A program made the translations under genes and the position numbers. This document shows, piece after piece, positions 43,982 through 53,512 of a DNA stretch of 64,000 nt; positions within the stretch are counted from its first letter, which is position 1; each line of letters opens with the position of its first letter. The stretch covers positions 1 to 64,000 of the forward strand of contig JAOTTD010000007.1 in assembly GCA_029864565.1 (NCBI GenBank), in the 5' to 3' direction. The notes below the pieces were generated by a model. The model did not search any database. It was not told the DNA's origin and worked only from the letters and a program-made list of their open reading frames with translations. The stretch comes from Thermoplasmata archaeon (GTDB lineage Archaea; Thermoplasmatota; Thermoplasmata; UBA10834).

Positions 43982-46029
43982 GTGCCCCCCCCTCCTGGGC
44001 CGAATTTGCCATCGCTCCTGAGATCGCCTAACTTGACCTCCTTCTTTCTAATCCTGTACTCGTCCCAGGTCAGCCCCCACTGATCGATCTTCTTGCGCCT
44101 CGCGTCGGCGAACATCACCCAAGCGACCACCGAACCGATTAGGGCGAACAGTATCCCTAGACCCACGTAATCCCAGATATTCCATTCCTCGATCTCGGCA
44201 ATTCCATAGTATCGAATGCGGACGGTGATGTTCACAGAGCCATTATGGTATTTCGTGTCGAACATGCGGTCTGTGAAAGTGACCAGCGCTTTGTACTCCC
44301 CTCTCAGTTCGTAAGTGTGGTTGACCTCGCAAATGACGACGCCCTTTTCGTCGTAATCTGTCAGATTGAGTCGCAGCACTGTCGAATTATCCCCGAAGTC
44401 CCACGTGATCTCAATGGGATCATTCTCTTCGTCGAAAAATTTGATGATGAAACCGACGATGCTTCCCGGAAGGCTGTAGCTGCCGTTCGTATGCAACACG
44501 TCGATACCAACAATCGTAGGCGCTTTGTTGTCGGATCGGATGGTAATCACTTCCCACCTGGTCACGGTGTGATTGTACCAGCCATCGGTGACCTTCAAGG
44601 TGACGTTGAAGTAACCGGCAGCACTGAATTCATGCTCCTGGGATATCCCATGGATCTTCTTCCCACCGGAAGTCGTGTTCTCTGAGGAGTCCGAACCATC
44701 ACCAAAATCCCACGTGGCAGTAAGCACATCACCGTCCCAGTCGGCCACCTCAGTATAGAGGGTTGCGGTGACCGTTGGGTTGGTTGAATTGATCTCCGGC
44801 GCCGAGAACGTCACAAGGATGGCATTCATTACGTACGGCACCACGTTGATCTCGGAGGTGATGTTGATGGGGCCGAGCGTCTGATTGTGGCGATCGACCT
44901 GGAGCTCAGGGAGAGCTGCGTCAGTGATGTAGAGGGTCACGGAGTAGTTGCCCTCCATCGAGAAGACATGGGAGACGTTCATCCACACGACCGCATTCGG
45001 TTCCGTCACATTCGTCCTGTGAACCTCGGTGTGGTATTCCTCCGCCTCCCTCTCGAAGACGAATGTCCAGGTGATAGCCTCGCCTTCACGATCGGATGCG
45101 TTCGCATAGAACCAGACCTCAACGGTGGGATCGACCCACTTCGCTGACGCAGAGAACATGCCTTCCGGGCCAAGGTTGAGGCCTATCTTGAACAGGACCT
45201 CTGACGTGCTCTCTATCACATTGCCCTGGCCATCGTTGACTGTCACATTGAGGTAGTAAAGGACTTCGTAGAATTCGGCCCCCGGCTCGATAGGGTCCCA
45301 AACATGAGTCTGATTCACAGTGACCTCGGTCCCAGCTGGGCCCGTCTCATTGTAGACAAGAGGTGTCCCGTCACCGAAGTCCCATGTGACGTTGAGCGGA
45401 TCGCCGTCTTGGTCGATGAGTTTGATTGAATACACACACTCCATAACGGTCGGTTCGTAATGAGAACCAAGAGATAGGACGAATTTCGGGGCGACGTTTT
45501 CCGGCACAACATAGACCAGCCTAGTCTGAGTCTTGGTGGTGAAGCCATCGAAAATCGTCAATGTGACTTTGAAGAACGGATCCTCAACGAGCGGATCAGT
45601 CAGATTCCCCTCATGGTCGTACGTCCAGGTAGTCACGACTTTGCCAACACTTGCGGTCACGTTGACCGATACAGGGCTGTTAGGATTCGGTGAGCCATCT
45701 GGCAGTTCGCTGTCGTACTTGATGGTGAAATTCAGCGACGACCCTACGTCGGTTGTAGCATTCGCGTAGAACTTCACGGGCTCTCCGACGTGGACCCACG
45801 AGGGGAGCACTTTGAACTCCACGCCGCTTATAGCACATGATTCCGCAGGAATCGGGTGGTCCTTTTCGTCCGCTTCGTCGGTCTGCAGAGATTGGAATAC
45901 AACAGAGGCAAACGACGACACAATTAGAATCAGGAGACAGAACAGAGGCACGGCGCGACTGCCCTGGAAGAGTCCGAGAAGGTTTTCAGGAGACCTACGT
46001 CGATGACCCCGACCGCGACGGACCTGCAC
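43978..46029 (-). CDS. Membrane-anchored PKD-repeat surface protein co-encoded with the permeases
   Basis: The 683-residue protein has a basic head (MQVRRGRGHRRRS), an N-terminal helix (AVPLFCLLILIVSSFASVVF) and four or five PKD-like domains between about 70 and 610. DFGDGTP, DFGDGSDS and DFGDNST are clear motifs, with many NxT/NxS sequons. A second helix (DYVGLGILFALIGSVVAWVMF) and a cytosolic Gly-rich tail follow. It holds no substrate-binding domain. Its stop overlaps the DppB start (GTGA), so it is the first gene of the permease operon. It may act as a docking stalk for the binding protein; this is inference. The promoter is at 46124-46133. Confidence 0.8.
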   Translation of the reverse strand: MQVRRGRGHRRRSPENLLGLFQGSRAVPLFCLLILIVSSFASVVFQSLQTDEADEKDHPIPAESCAISGVEFKVLPSWVHVGEPVKFYANATTDVGSSLNFTIKYDSELPDGSPNPNSPVSVNVTASVGKVVTTWTYDHEGNLTDPLVEDPFFKVTLTIFDGFTTKTQTRLVYVVPENVAPKFVLSLGSHYEPTVMECVYSIKLIDQDGDPLNVTWDFGDGTPLVYNETGPAGTEVTVNQTHVWDPIEPGAEFYEVLYYLNVTVNDGQGNVIESTSEVLFKIGLNLGPEGMFSASAKWVDPTVEVWFYANASDREGEAITWTFVFEREAEEYHTEVHRTNVTEPNAVVWMNVSHVFSMEGNYSVTLYITDAALPELQVDRHNQTLGPINITSEINVVPYVMNAILVTFSAPEINSTNPTVTATLYTEVADWDGDVLTATWDFGDGSDSSENTTSGGKKIHGISQEHEFSAAGYFNVTLKVTDGWYNHTVTRWEVITIRSDNKAPTIVGIDVLHTNGSYSLPGSIVGFIIKFFDEENDPIEITWDFGDNSTVLRLNLTDYDEKGVVICEVNHTYELRGEYKALVTFTDRMFDTKYHNGSVNITVRIRYYGIAEIEEWNIWDYVGLGILFALIGSVVAWVMFADARRKKIDQWGLTWDEYRIRKKEVKLGDLRSDGKFGPGGGGT

Positions 46030-46123
46030 TGTACTCTTCCCCCCTCAAGGAAGTGTTTTTCAACGTTCTGGCCATCGCACCCAGCATTGCCAGATGGATG
46101 CTTGCCTGCGCCAATGCTATTAC

Positions 46124-46133
46124 TCTATAAAAA
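46124..46133 (-). promoter_or_regulatory. TATA box of the PKD/permease operon
   Basis: CTTTTTATAG on the minus strand lies about 95-104 bp before the start of the PKD protein gene. It is the only strong TATA element between that gene and tRNA-Ser. Confidence 0.55.
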
Positions 46134-46208
46134 GATAACCAAACGACCTACGCCTGCATCCGGGTTTTGCAAATTCACATCACGGAAATCGAATTGTAGG
46201 GGGGGGTG

Positions 46209-46321
46209 CGCGGGGAGGGGGATTTGAACCCCCGAGCTCTTGCGAGCACTGGATGTTTGCCCCTTCTGAAGCTCGGAAGGAGATAGCAATCCAGCGCCTT
46301 GCCGGGCTGGGCCATCCCCGC
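46209..46321 (-). tRNA. tRNA-Ser(GCT) with an anticodon-loop intron
   Basis: This class II tRNA lies on the minus strand, with acceptor GCGGGGA/TCCCCGC, discriminator G, a variable arm (TGCTCGCAAGAGC) and T-arm GGGGG-TTCAAAT-CCCCC. The anticodon stem is CTGGA/TCCAG and the loop begins TTGCTA (anticodon GCT). A 29-nt insert (about 46255-46283) follows position 37, the canonical archaeal intron site. Removing it leaves 84 nt, normal for tRNA-Ser. A TATA-like CCTTTAAG lies about 30-40 bp upstream (near 46350-46358). Confidence 0.93.
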
Positions 46322-46956
46322 ATCGATTGCGCATAAGGCTGAGTGCTTTCTTAAAGGTTTGTCGAGGGTCCGCCATCAGTATTCCTCGCAGTAACAACGA
46401 TGCTTGCTGACGACGTTTTGAGGGATTGGTTCGATGCGTAGATATGGGCCTTGCTAGCGGGCGCTGGCAGACTACTGCGATCAAAGAGGAAATTGAGTGG
46501 CGCGTTAACTCAACAACGCGAGAAGACGCTCCGGACACGAAACTCTCAAATACGCCGGACGCTAACGTAATAAGACGTAGTTCCGGGCTAAGCGCTCGGT
46601 TGAGCGAGAGCGGATAGAGTTCGAAACGCATATATACGGCATCGAGCTTAGCGGAACTACCCAAACCAATTTGGCTGCGACAGTCGGCGATGGTTGGGAG
46701 GGAGGCGTTAACTCGCCAGATCTGATGATCGACCTTTAATCCATCTGTCGCAGACATGATGGAGGATCAAGATCCCCGGCTGTCGTCGTGATCTCTTGAT
46801 TCTGACGTTCGATGGTAGAAGAGTATCGTGCAAACACCGCGGCATTTCCGAATGCCGCGAACGCAGGGAACATAATCGGTGAGATTTGGACCTGCCAGTG
46901 ACTTAAGTACACGATCAAGCGACCGCTAATAGTAATGAGATTTGAGACGACAAGAT
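46322..46956. other. Spacer and 16S rRNA leader region
   Basis: No gene is supported here; the ORFs at 46125-46757 (minus) and 46426-46617 (plus) overlap the tRNA or lack ribosome sites. The stretch contains the tRNA-Ser promoter near 46350 and a strong plus-strand TATA box CATATATAC at 46629-46637, which would give the 16S precursor a leader of about 300 nt. A processing stem with the 3' flank could not be identified by eye. Confidence 0.5.
46629..46637 (+). promoter_or_regulatory. Probable 16S rRNA promoter TATA box
   Basis: CATATATAC is the strongest TATA element upstream of the 16S gene and is oriented towards it. Confidence 0.5.
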
Positions 46957-48428
<1,472 letters not shown>

Positions 48429-48437
48429 CGCAAAACC

Positions 48438-48456
48438 GGAGGGGCACTACCCCTCC
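48438..48456 (+). terminator. Hairpin after 16S rRNA
   Basis: GGAGGGG-CACTA-CCCCTCC is a perfect 7-bp stem starting about 10 bp after the 16S end. A run of six T (48489-48494) lies 32 bp further on. It could terminate transcription or serve in 3' processing. Confidence 0.5.
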
Positions 48457-48620
48457 ACACATTGCGATCTGCCATCGAACGACCATCATTTTTTATCGTT
48501 CCGAGTTCCAGCGTATGCGCTGCGCGGACTTGAACTCGAAACATGCAATCTTATGACCGTAGCAGAAATAATGAAACGAAAAAGGGTTTGTGTGTTTCTC
48601 GTCTCCCCGTCGGTCGTGGC

Positions 48621-48755
48621 TCACCCGAGCGGCGGCTCTGGTGGAGGCTGTGGCTCCGGCGACTTCGGCTTCCTGCCCATGACCATCATGACGACCATGA
48701 GCAGTATCACGACGATCAGCAGCCCGATTATGGCGAGGCCGATTGCGCCGTCCAT
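48621..48755 (-). CDS. Small single-helix membrane protein with Pro-rich tail
   Basis: From the ATG at 48755 (MDGAIGLAIIGLLIVVILLM) the product is 44 residues: one hydrophobic helix followed by MGRKPKSPEPQPPPEPPLG. The helix, basic stop-transfer and Pro/Glu-rich tail copy, in miniature, the C-terminal anchor of the PKD binding protein at 3.6 kb. No ribosome site is obvious. The TATA sequence at 48861-48871 also reads as GATATAAAAAG on the minus strand and could drive it divergently from the hydrogenase operon. Function unknown. Confidence 0.5.
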   Translation of the reverse strand: MDGAIGLAIIGLLIVVILLMVVMMVMGRKPKSPEPQPPPEPPLG

Positions 48756-48860
48756 CTTGTTGTCGACTGGCTCCAAATCGGCAAATCGACATGTTTGCCT
48801 ACCGGACAACGAGCGGGCCCTATGCAAACCGCCACCACTCTTTCAGTTGGTACTCCTAAT

Positions 48861-48871
48861 CTTTTTATATC
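48861..48871 (+). promoter_or_regulatory. TATA box of the hydrogenase operon
   Basis: CTTTTTATATC lies about 104-114 bp before the first hydrogenase ATG, implying an untranslated leader of roughly 80 nt. It is the only strong TATA element in the gap. Confidence 0.6.
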
Positions 48872-48974
48872 ACCGCTCGATACCCACACATACGGAGCTG
48901 AAAGAAGGGTCTGGCGACATTCTGTCATGAGCCCGCAAGAGACGAGTGATGCCGGAAGGAAAGGATGAGACAAC

Positions 48975-50000
48975 ATGATGATTCTTAAGATGAAGAAGGA
49001 GGACCTCTCCGTGTTCCTTGAAACGGTCAAGGAGTGGGGTGAATTGTGGGGTCCTGCTAGAAAAGGCGAAAGGGTCGTTTTTCAGAGGGTCGATGGGCTC
49101 TCTCAGATGGACCTGAAGGCGACGAGGACAATAATCCCGCCTAAGAAGTTCCTCTATCCTCAGAGATTCACGATGTTCGATTTCGACGACAAGGGATATG
49201 TCGAGCGGACCGAACACGTTCCGAACCGGATCCTGTTCGGCATCCACCCTTGTGACATACATGGCATACAGGTCATGGACGAGTTGTTCCTAGAGGAGTA
49301 CAGGGATCCCTATTACGCCGAAAGGAGGGAGAAGACCCTGCTCCTCGGCCACAGCTGCATACCAGATGACAAGTGCATGTGCTCCGCAAGGGACACGGAG
49401 TTCATAGCCGAGGGCTTCGATCTATTCTTCACTGATCTCAAGATGTTCTACCTCGTCTGGGTGGGATCGAGCAGGGGGCATGACCTCGTGCGGATGAGGC
49501 CGGAGCTGTTCAATAGGAACATAGGAAGAGATGACATCCTAAACTACAACGAATACAGGAAGTGGAAGAAGGCCCAGGTCCAGTCCGGGGCGGACTTCAC
49601 GGGCATGCCAGACATTTTCGAGCTGGGCTACAACAGCCCCATCTGGGACGAGCTGGCCGAGAAGTGTCTCTCGTGCGGACAGTGTACGATGGTCTGCCCC
49701 ACGTGCAACTGCTTCAACGTCGTTGACGAGGTCGAGCTGGGAACCGTCGAGGGAACCAGGGACAGGTTCTGGGACAGCTGCATGTTCCGCGAGTACTCGC
49801 TGGTCGCCGGAGGCCACAACTTCAGGGACAAGCGCGTCGAAAGGCTGAAGCTGTGGTACACGCACAAGCTGCAGGCTTACATAAGCGAGTTCGGCGAGCC
49901 TTCCTGCGTGGGCTGCGGAAGATGCGTTGCAACCTGTCCCGTGGATATCAACGTCGTCACGGTCACCAAAGCGCTCAGGGAGCAGGAGGTCGGCAAATGA
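48975..50000 (+). CDS. hydB: Group 3b [NiFe] hydrogenase (sulfhydrogenase) beta subunit, Fe-S
   Basis: The 341-residue subunit matches HydB/ShyB. It has the N-terminal sulfite-reductase-A-like domain (RILFGIHPCDIHGIQVMDELF) and two C-terminal [4Fe-4S] sites, CLSCGQCTMVCPTC and CVGCGRCVATCP. It passes electrons between the flavin subunit and the hydrogenase dimer in the cytosol. The start may be ATG 48975 or 48978; a GGATGAG site lies upstream. The stop overlaps the gamma gene start (ATGA). This is the first gene of a beta-gamma-delta-alpha operon like the Pyrococcus soluble hydrogenases. Confidence 0.94.
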   Translation: MMILKMKKEDLSVFLETVKEWGELWGPARKGERVVFQRVDGLSQMDLKATRTIIPPKKFLYPQRFTMFDFDDKGYVERTEHVPNRILFGIHPCDIHGIQVMDELFLEEYRDPYYAERREKTLLLGHSCIPDDKCMCSARDTEFIAEGFDLFFTDLKMFYLVWVGSSRGHDLVRMRPELFNRNIGRDDILNYNEYRKWKKAQVQSGADFTGMPDIFELGYNSPIWDELAEKCLSCGQCTMVCPTCNCFNVVDEVELGTVEGTRDRFWDSCMFREYSLVAGGHNFRDKRVERLKLWYTHKLQAYISEFGEPSCVGCGRCVATCPVDINVVTVTKALREQEVGK

Positions 50001-50899
50001 AGAGGCTGCACGTGATTCTGGACGACCGCGAGGTCGACGAGAACCCATACCAGCCAGACCTGTGGCGAATCGTGCGCAGGTACCCGCTCACGAGCGATGT
50101 TAACTTCTACCAGGCAAGAGCGGTCGATGTCGACAAGACGCTTACGATGGACTACTTGCCAGGACAGTTCGTGATGGGTTCGGTGCTCGGAGAAGGGGAA
50201 GCGCCGTTCTCGATCTCCTCGACCCCATCGAGGCCTGGTCTGTTGGAGCTCTGCGTACGCAAGATGGGGACACTCACAGAGACTTTGTTCTCGCTCAAAG
50301 AGAACCAGACGATCGGCATCCGAGGTCCGTACGGAAACGGTTTCCCGATAGACAAGATGGAGGGCAAGGACGTGCTGATCATCGCGGGAGGGCTCGGCGC
50401 CGCTCCCTTGAGATCCCTACTGCTGTATGTCCTCGACAACAGGGACAAGTTCGGGAAGCTCGTGTATCTCCATGGCGCAAGAACCCCTGGCGATATGCTG
50501 TTCAGAGAGGAGTTCATGCAGTTGAAGGAGCGGGAGGACCTCGAATGTCTTCTCACTGTCGACAAGGACGACACCGGAAGCTGGACCGAGAGGACTGGCG
50601 TCGTCACGAGCCTCTTCGACGAGATGGGGCCGATCGATGCCGCGAACACCTACGCTGCTGTATGCGGGCCGCCTGTCATATACAAGTTCGTTATACAGCA
50701 CCTCGTCAAACTGAACATCCCCAAGCACCAGATACTGATGACCCTCGAGCGACGGATGAAGTGTGGCATTGGCAAATGTGGTCACTGCGCCATTGAGTAC
50801 CTATACACATGCATGGACGGGCCCGTCTTCACCTACTGGGACGTGCTGCACATGAAGGAGCTCATCGGGAAGGGGGTGAGCGACAATGTCATCGCCTAG
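49997..50899 (+). CDS. hydG: Group 3b [NiFe] hydrogenase gamma subunit (FAD/NAD(P)-binding)
   Basis: The 300-residue flavoprotein belongs to the ferredoxin-NADP reductase family. It has the FAD-binding barrel with PFSISSTPSRPG, the nucleotide site IIAGGLGAAPLRSLL and a C-terminal [2Fe-2S] motif CGIGKCGHCAIEYLYTC. It carries electrons between NAD(P)H and the Fe-S chain. The ATG at 49997 overlaps the beta stop; the ORF-track start at 49853 lies inside the beta gene and is wrong. Its end overlaps the delta gene by 14 bp. Confidence 0.94.
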   Translation: MKRLHVILDDREVDENPYQPDLWRIVRRYPLTSDVNFYQARAVDVDKTLTMDYLPGQFVMGSVLGEGEAPFSISSTPSRPGLLELCVRKMGTLTETLFSLKENQTIGIRGPYGNGFPIDKMEGKDVLIIAGGLGAAPLRSLLLYVLDNRDKFGKLVYLHGARTPGDMLFREEFMQLKEREDLECLLTVDKDDTGSWTERTGVVTSLFDEMGPIDAANTYAAVCGPPVIYKFVIQHLVKLNIPKHQILMTLERRMKCGIGKCGHCAIEYLYTCMDGPVFTYWDVLHMKELIGKGVSDNVIA

Positions 50900-51674
50900 G
50901 GTGGGCATCTACGGATTCACAGGATGTGCTGGGGACCAGCTCATGATCCTTAACTGCGAGGATCGACTCATAGACCTCTTCGGTGCAGTCGACATACTTT
51001 CGTTCGCCATGGCCAAGAGCGACAACAAGGACGAGGAGCTCGATGTCGCGTTCGTCGAAGGTTCGATATCCACGGAGGAGCAGCTCGAGCATCTGAAGAA
51101 CATCCGGTCGCGTGCGAAGGTGCTCGTTGCGATAGGAACCTGTGCCTGCTGGGGAGGCCCCCAGGCGATGAAGCTCGAGGAGGGCGGCTTCGAGAAGCGG
51201 TACAAGGGCGTCTACGGCGACGCGAAGATAGCGGTGTCCAAGGCGCTCGAGGCACAGCCCGTCGATGCTTTCGTGAAGGTCGAATTGAAGATACCGGGAT
51301 GCCCGATAGACAAGACCGAGTTCCTCAGCGCCGTCTCGAAGATCGTCGCTGGGAGACACCCTTACTTCTACAAGTTCCCCGTGTGCACGGAGTGCAAGTG
51401 GAAGGAGAATCTCTGCATACTGCTGGAGGGCAAGTTCTGCGCTGGCCCGCTGACCAAGGCTGGCTGTGGCGCGGTCTGCCCGTCCCACAACATCCCATGC
51501 GTTGGCTGCTGGGGACCGACGGACGACCTGAACGTCGGTGCCGAGTACAAGTTGCTGATCGAGAAGGGGTACAGCCCTGAGGAAGTGACGCGCAAGATTA
51601 CCAAGTTCAGCGGGGCGGAGGTCGCCAAGCTGATGAAGGGCCTCGAACTCAAGGATATGGAGGCCAAGAAATGA
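50886..51674 (+). CDS. hydD: Group 3b [NiFe] hydrogenase small (delta) subunit
   Basis: The 262-residue protein has the small-subunit proximal-cluster motifs: GFTGCAGDQL near the N-terminus, AIGTCACWGGPQ, and IPGCPIDKTEF. Further cysteines for two more [4Fe-4S] clusters follow in CTECKWKENLC and GCGAVCPSHNIPCVGCWGP. No Tat signal is present, as expected for a cytosolic group 3 enzyme. It overlaps the gamma gene by 14 bp and the alpha gene by 4 bp. Confidence 0.95.
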   Translation: MSSPRVGIYGFTGCAGDQLMILNCEDRLIDLFGAVDILSFAMAKSDNKDEELDVAFVEGSISTEEQLEHLKNIRSRAKVLVAIGTCACWGGPQAMKLEEGGFEKRYKGVYGDAKIAVSKALEAQPVDAFVKVELKIPGCPIDKTEFLSAVSKIVAGRHPYFYKFPVCTECKWKENLCILLEGKFCAGPLTKAGCGAVCPSHNIPCVGCWGPTDDLNVGAEYKLLIEKGYSPEEVTRKITKFSGAEVAKLMKGLELKDMEAKK

Positions 51675-52957
51675 AGACGCTGGAAGTAGTCCCGCTCGCC
51701 AGAGTGGAAGGGGACGGCGGCATCACGGTCACGCTCGACGGCAAGAAGGTCAAGAGCGTCACATTGGACGTACACGAGGGACCGAGGCTCATAGAGCAGC
51801 TCGTAAAGGGCATGACACCGGAGGACGACATCAACGTCGTCCCAAGGATCTGCGCGATATGCACTCTCTCGCACAAGTACGCGGCCATAAGGGGTTTGGA
51901 GAAGGCGCTCGCAATAGACCCGCCGGAGAAGGCGCAGCTGATGCGCGACCTGATGATGCTCGGCGAGAACGTGGAGAGCAACTCGCTGCACACGTTCCTG
52001 CTCGCGTTGCCCGACTTCCTCGGATACCCATCCGCGATAGCCATGCTGAACGACTACGGCGACGATGTGAAGCGCGCACTGAGGTTGAAGAAGTTCGGCA
52101 ACTACGTGATGGAGGTCACCAGCGGCAGGATTGTCCATGGAGAGAACCCAGGCCTTGGCGGCTTCGGCAAGTATCCTTCGAAGAAGCAGCTGAGCGATAT
52201 ATCGCTCCGGTCGAAGGAGCTCTTGCCAGACGCGGTCCGCGCGGTCGAGCTGTTCTCGTCGATTGAGTATTCGGAGTACTCAGAGGTCGACACGACTTTC
52301 ATGTCCGTGAACGCCCCGAATGAGCAGTTCGGACTCGCGGGCGACTCGATACTCATATCGAACGGAAATGAGACTTCCGCCGACGACTACAAGAAGCTCA
52401 CATCCGAGAGGGTCGTCCCCCACTCGTTCGCGAAGCGATCGAAATTCAATGAGAGACCTTTCACGGTAGGCGCCAACGCGAGGATGATCAACATGGGCAA
52501 GCGCCTGGACGGCCAGGCGGCCGACCTGTTCAAGGAGAACTACAGCGACCGATGGCTTAGAAACCCGCTGTTGAACAACCTCGCGCAGACCATAGAGATT
52601 GTGTGGGCTCTCGAGCACATGCCTGAGACGACGGAGAAGATAGCCGCCCTGGATGACCCGGCGAGGGCGGAGGCGACGAGGACAACAGGCTCTGGAACCG
52701 GCGCGGTCGAGGCTCCGAGAGGCATCCTGTACCACCATTACGAGGTCAAGGAAGGGCTCATCGAGGTCGCGGACATCATAACGCCGACTGCGCAGAACCT
52801 GGATGACATCGAGGTGCACTTGAAGGCGTGCGCTGAGAGAATGCTCGCGGAAGGCAAGAAGGACGAGGAGCTGCTGCTTCCGCTTGAGATGATCGCGAGG
52901 GCGTACGACCCATGCATAAGCTGTGCGACTCACCTTGTGAATCTGAAGAGAGTCTGA
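51671..52957 (+). CDS. hydA: Group 3b [NiFe] hydrogenase large (alpha) subunit
   Basis: This 428-residue catalytic subunit has the N-terminal nickel motif RICAICTLSH and the C-terminal motif DPCISCATH, giving the four NiFe cysteines. After the final histidine a short tail (LVNLKRV) remains, which the endopeptidase encoded next should remove once nickel is inserted. The family oxidises or produces H2 with NADP(H), and in Pyrococcus can reduce sulfur or polysulfide. Start ATGA overlaps the delta stop. Length and motifs show an intact enzyme. Confidence 0.96.
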   Translation: MKTLEVVPLARVEGDGGITVTLDGKKVKSVTLDVHEGPRLIEQLVKGMTPEDDINVVPRICAICTLSHKYAAIRGLEKALAIDPPEKAQLMRDLMMLGENVESNSLHTFLLALPDFLGYPSAIAMLNDYGDDVKRALRLKKFGNYVMEVTSGRIVHGENPGLGGFGKYPSKKQLSDISLRSKELLPDAVRAVELFSSIEYSEYSEVDTTFMSVNAPNEQFGLAGDSILISNGNETSADDYKKLTSERVVPHSFAKRSKFNERPFTVGANARMINMGKRLDGQAADLFKENYSDRWLRNPLLNNLAQTIEIVWALEHMPETTEKIAALDDPARAEATRTTGSGTGAVEAPRGILYHHYEVKEGLIEVADIITPTAQNLDDIEVHLKACAERMLAEGKKDEELLLPLEMIARAYDPCISCATHLVNLKRV

Positions 52958-53427
52958 GCGCTGAGCTGGCGAGGCTCGCCGGCCACCGGAAGGTGTACGT
53001 CCTTGGGATAGGCAACAAGGACCGCGGGGACGACGGCGCGGGCATCGCAGTCGCGGAAGAGCTCCAGAAGACATTTCCATCTTATTCTCATTCGGAGCAC
53101 GACGGCCTTGAAGGCATCGTTCTCGATCTGTCGGAGAGGGACGAGGACGCCTTCGTAGTGTTCGTCGACGCCGCCGATCTAAGGGAGAAGCCCGGAACGA
53201 CTAGACTCGTCGAGATGGAGGAGATACGGGCGACTGAGATCACAACACACAGGGTGACCGTGGCACTCCTCGCTGCGCTCCTTGGTAGAAGTGGCAAGCA
53301 CTCAGCGGTATTGTGCATCCAACCCGGCAGCATCGAGTTCCAAGCGGAGATGACGGCCCCTGTAAGGACGGCGGTCGATTCCGTGGTGAAGGTCATGTCC
53401 GGCCTCATGGAACGCAGTGCACCATAG
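52912..53427 (+). CDS. Hydrogenase maturation endopeptidase
   Basis: The 171-residue protein has the maturation-protease nickel-sensing motif LGIGNKDRGDDGAG and the second acidic site VFVDAADLRE, as in HycI/HyaD/FrxA. It clips the C-terminal tail of the large subunit after metal insertion. The gene begins 46 bp inside the end of the large-subunit gene in another frame, tightly coupling the two. The first 20 residues (MHKLCDSPCESEES...) arise from that overlap. They are unusual for the family, so a later start within the overlap cannot be excluded, but no better initiation codon is seen. Confidence 0.9.
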   Translation: MHKLCDSPCESEESLSAELARLAGHRKVYVLGIGNKDRGDDGAGIAVAEELQKTFPSYSHSEHDGLEGIVLDLSERDEDAFVVFVDAADLREKPGTTRLVEMEEIRATEITTHRVTVALLAALLGRSGKHSAVLCIQPGSIEFQAEMTAPVRTAVDSVVKVMSGLMERSAP

Positions 53428-53512
53428 AGCGGCCGTTTCGCCAGAAGACGCCAGTCGCCCCTGCAAATCTTTATGTTCAGGTAGCACATTGTGACGCTCC
53501 CGTGAGAATAGG

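Larger units (their letters stand above)
48429..48974. other. Gap between 16S rRNA and the hydrogenase operon
   Basis: It contains the post-16S hairpin and T-run, a 44-residue membrane ORF on the minus strand (48621-48755) and the TATA box CTTTTTATATC at 48861-48871. Other open frames here are shadows. Confidence 0.5.

Noticed and set aside
46125-46757. 210-residue minus-strand ORF across the tRNA-Ser region
   Set aside because: It runs through a well-formed tRNA gene and has no coding character.
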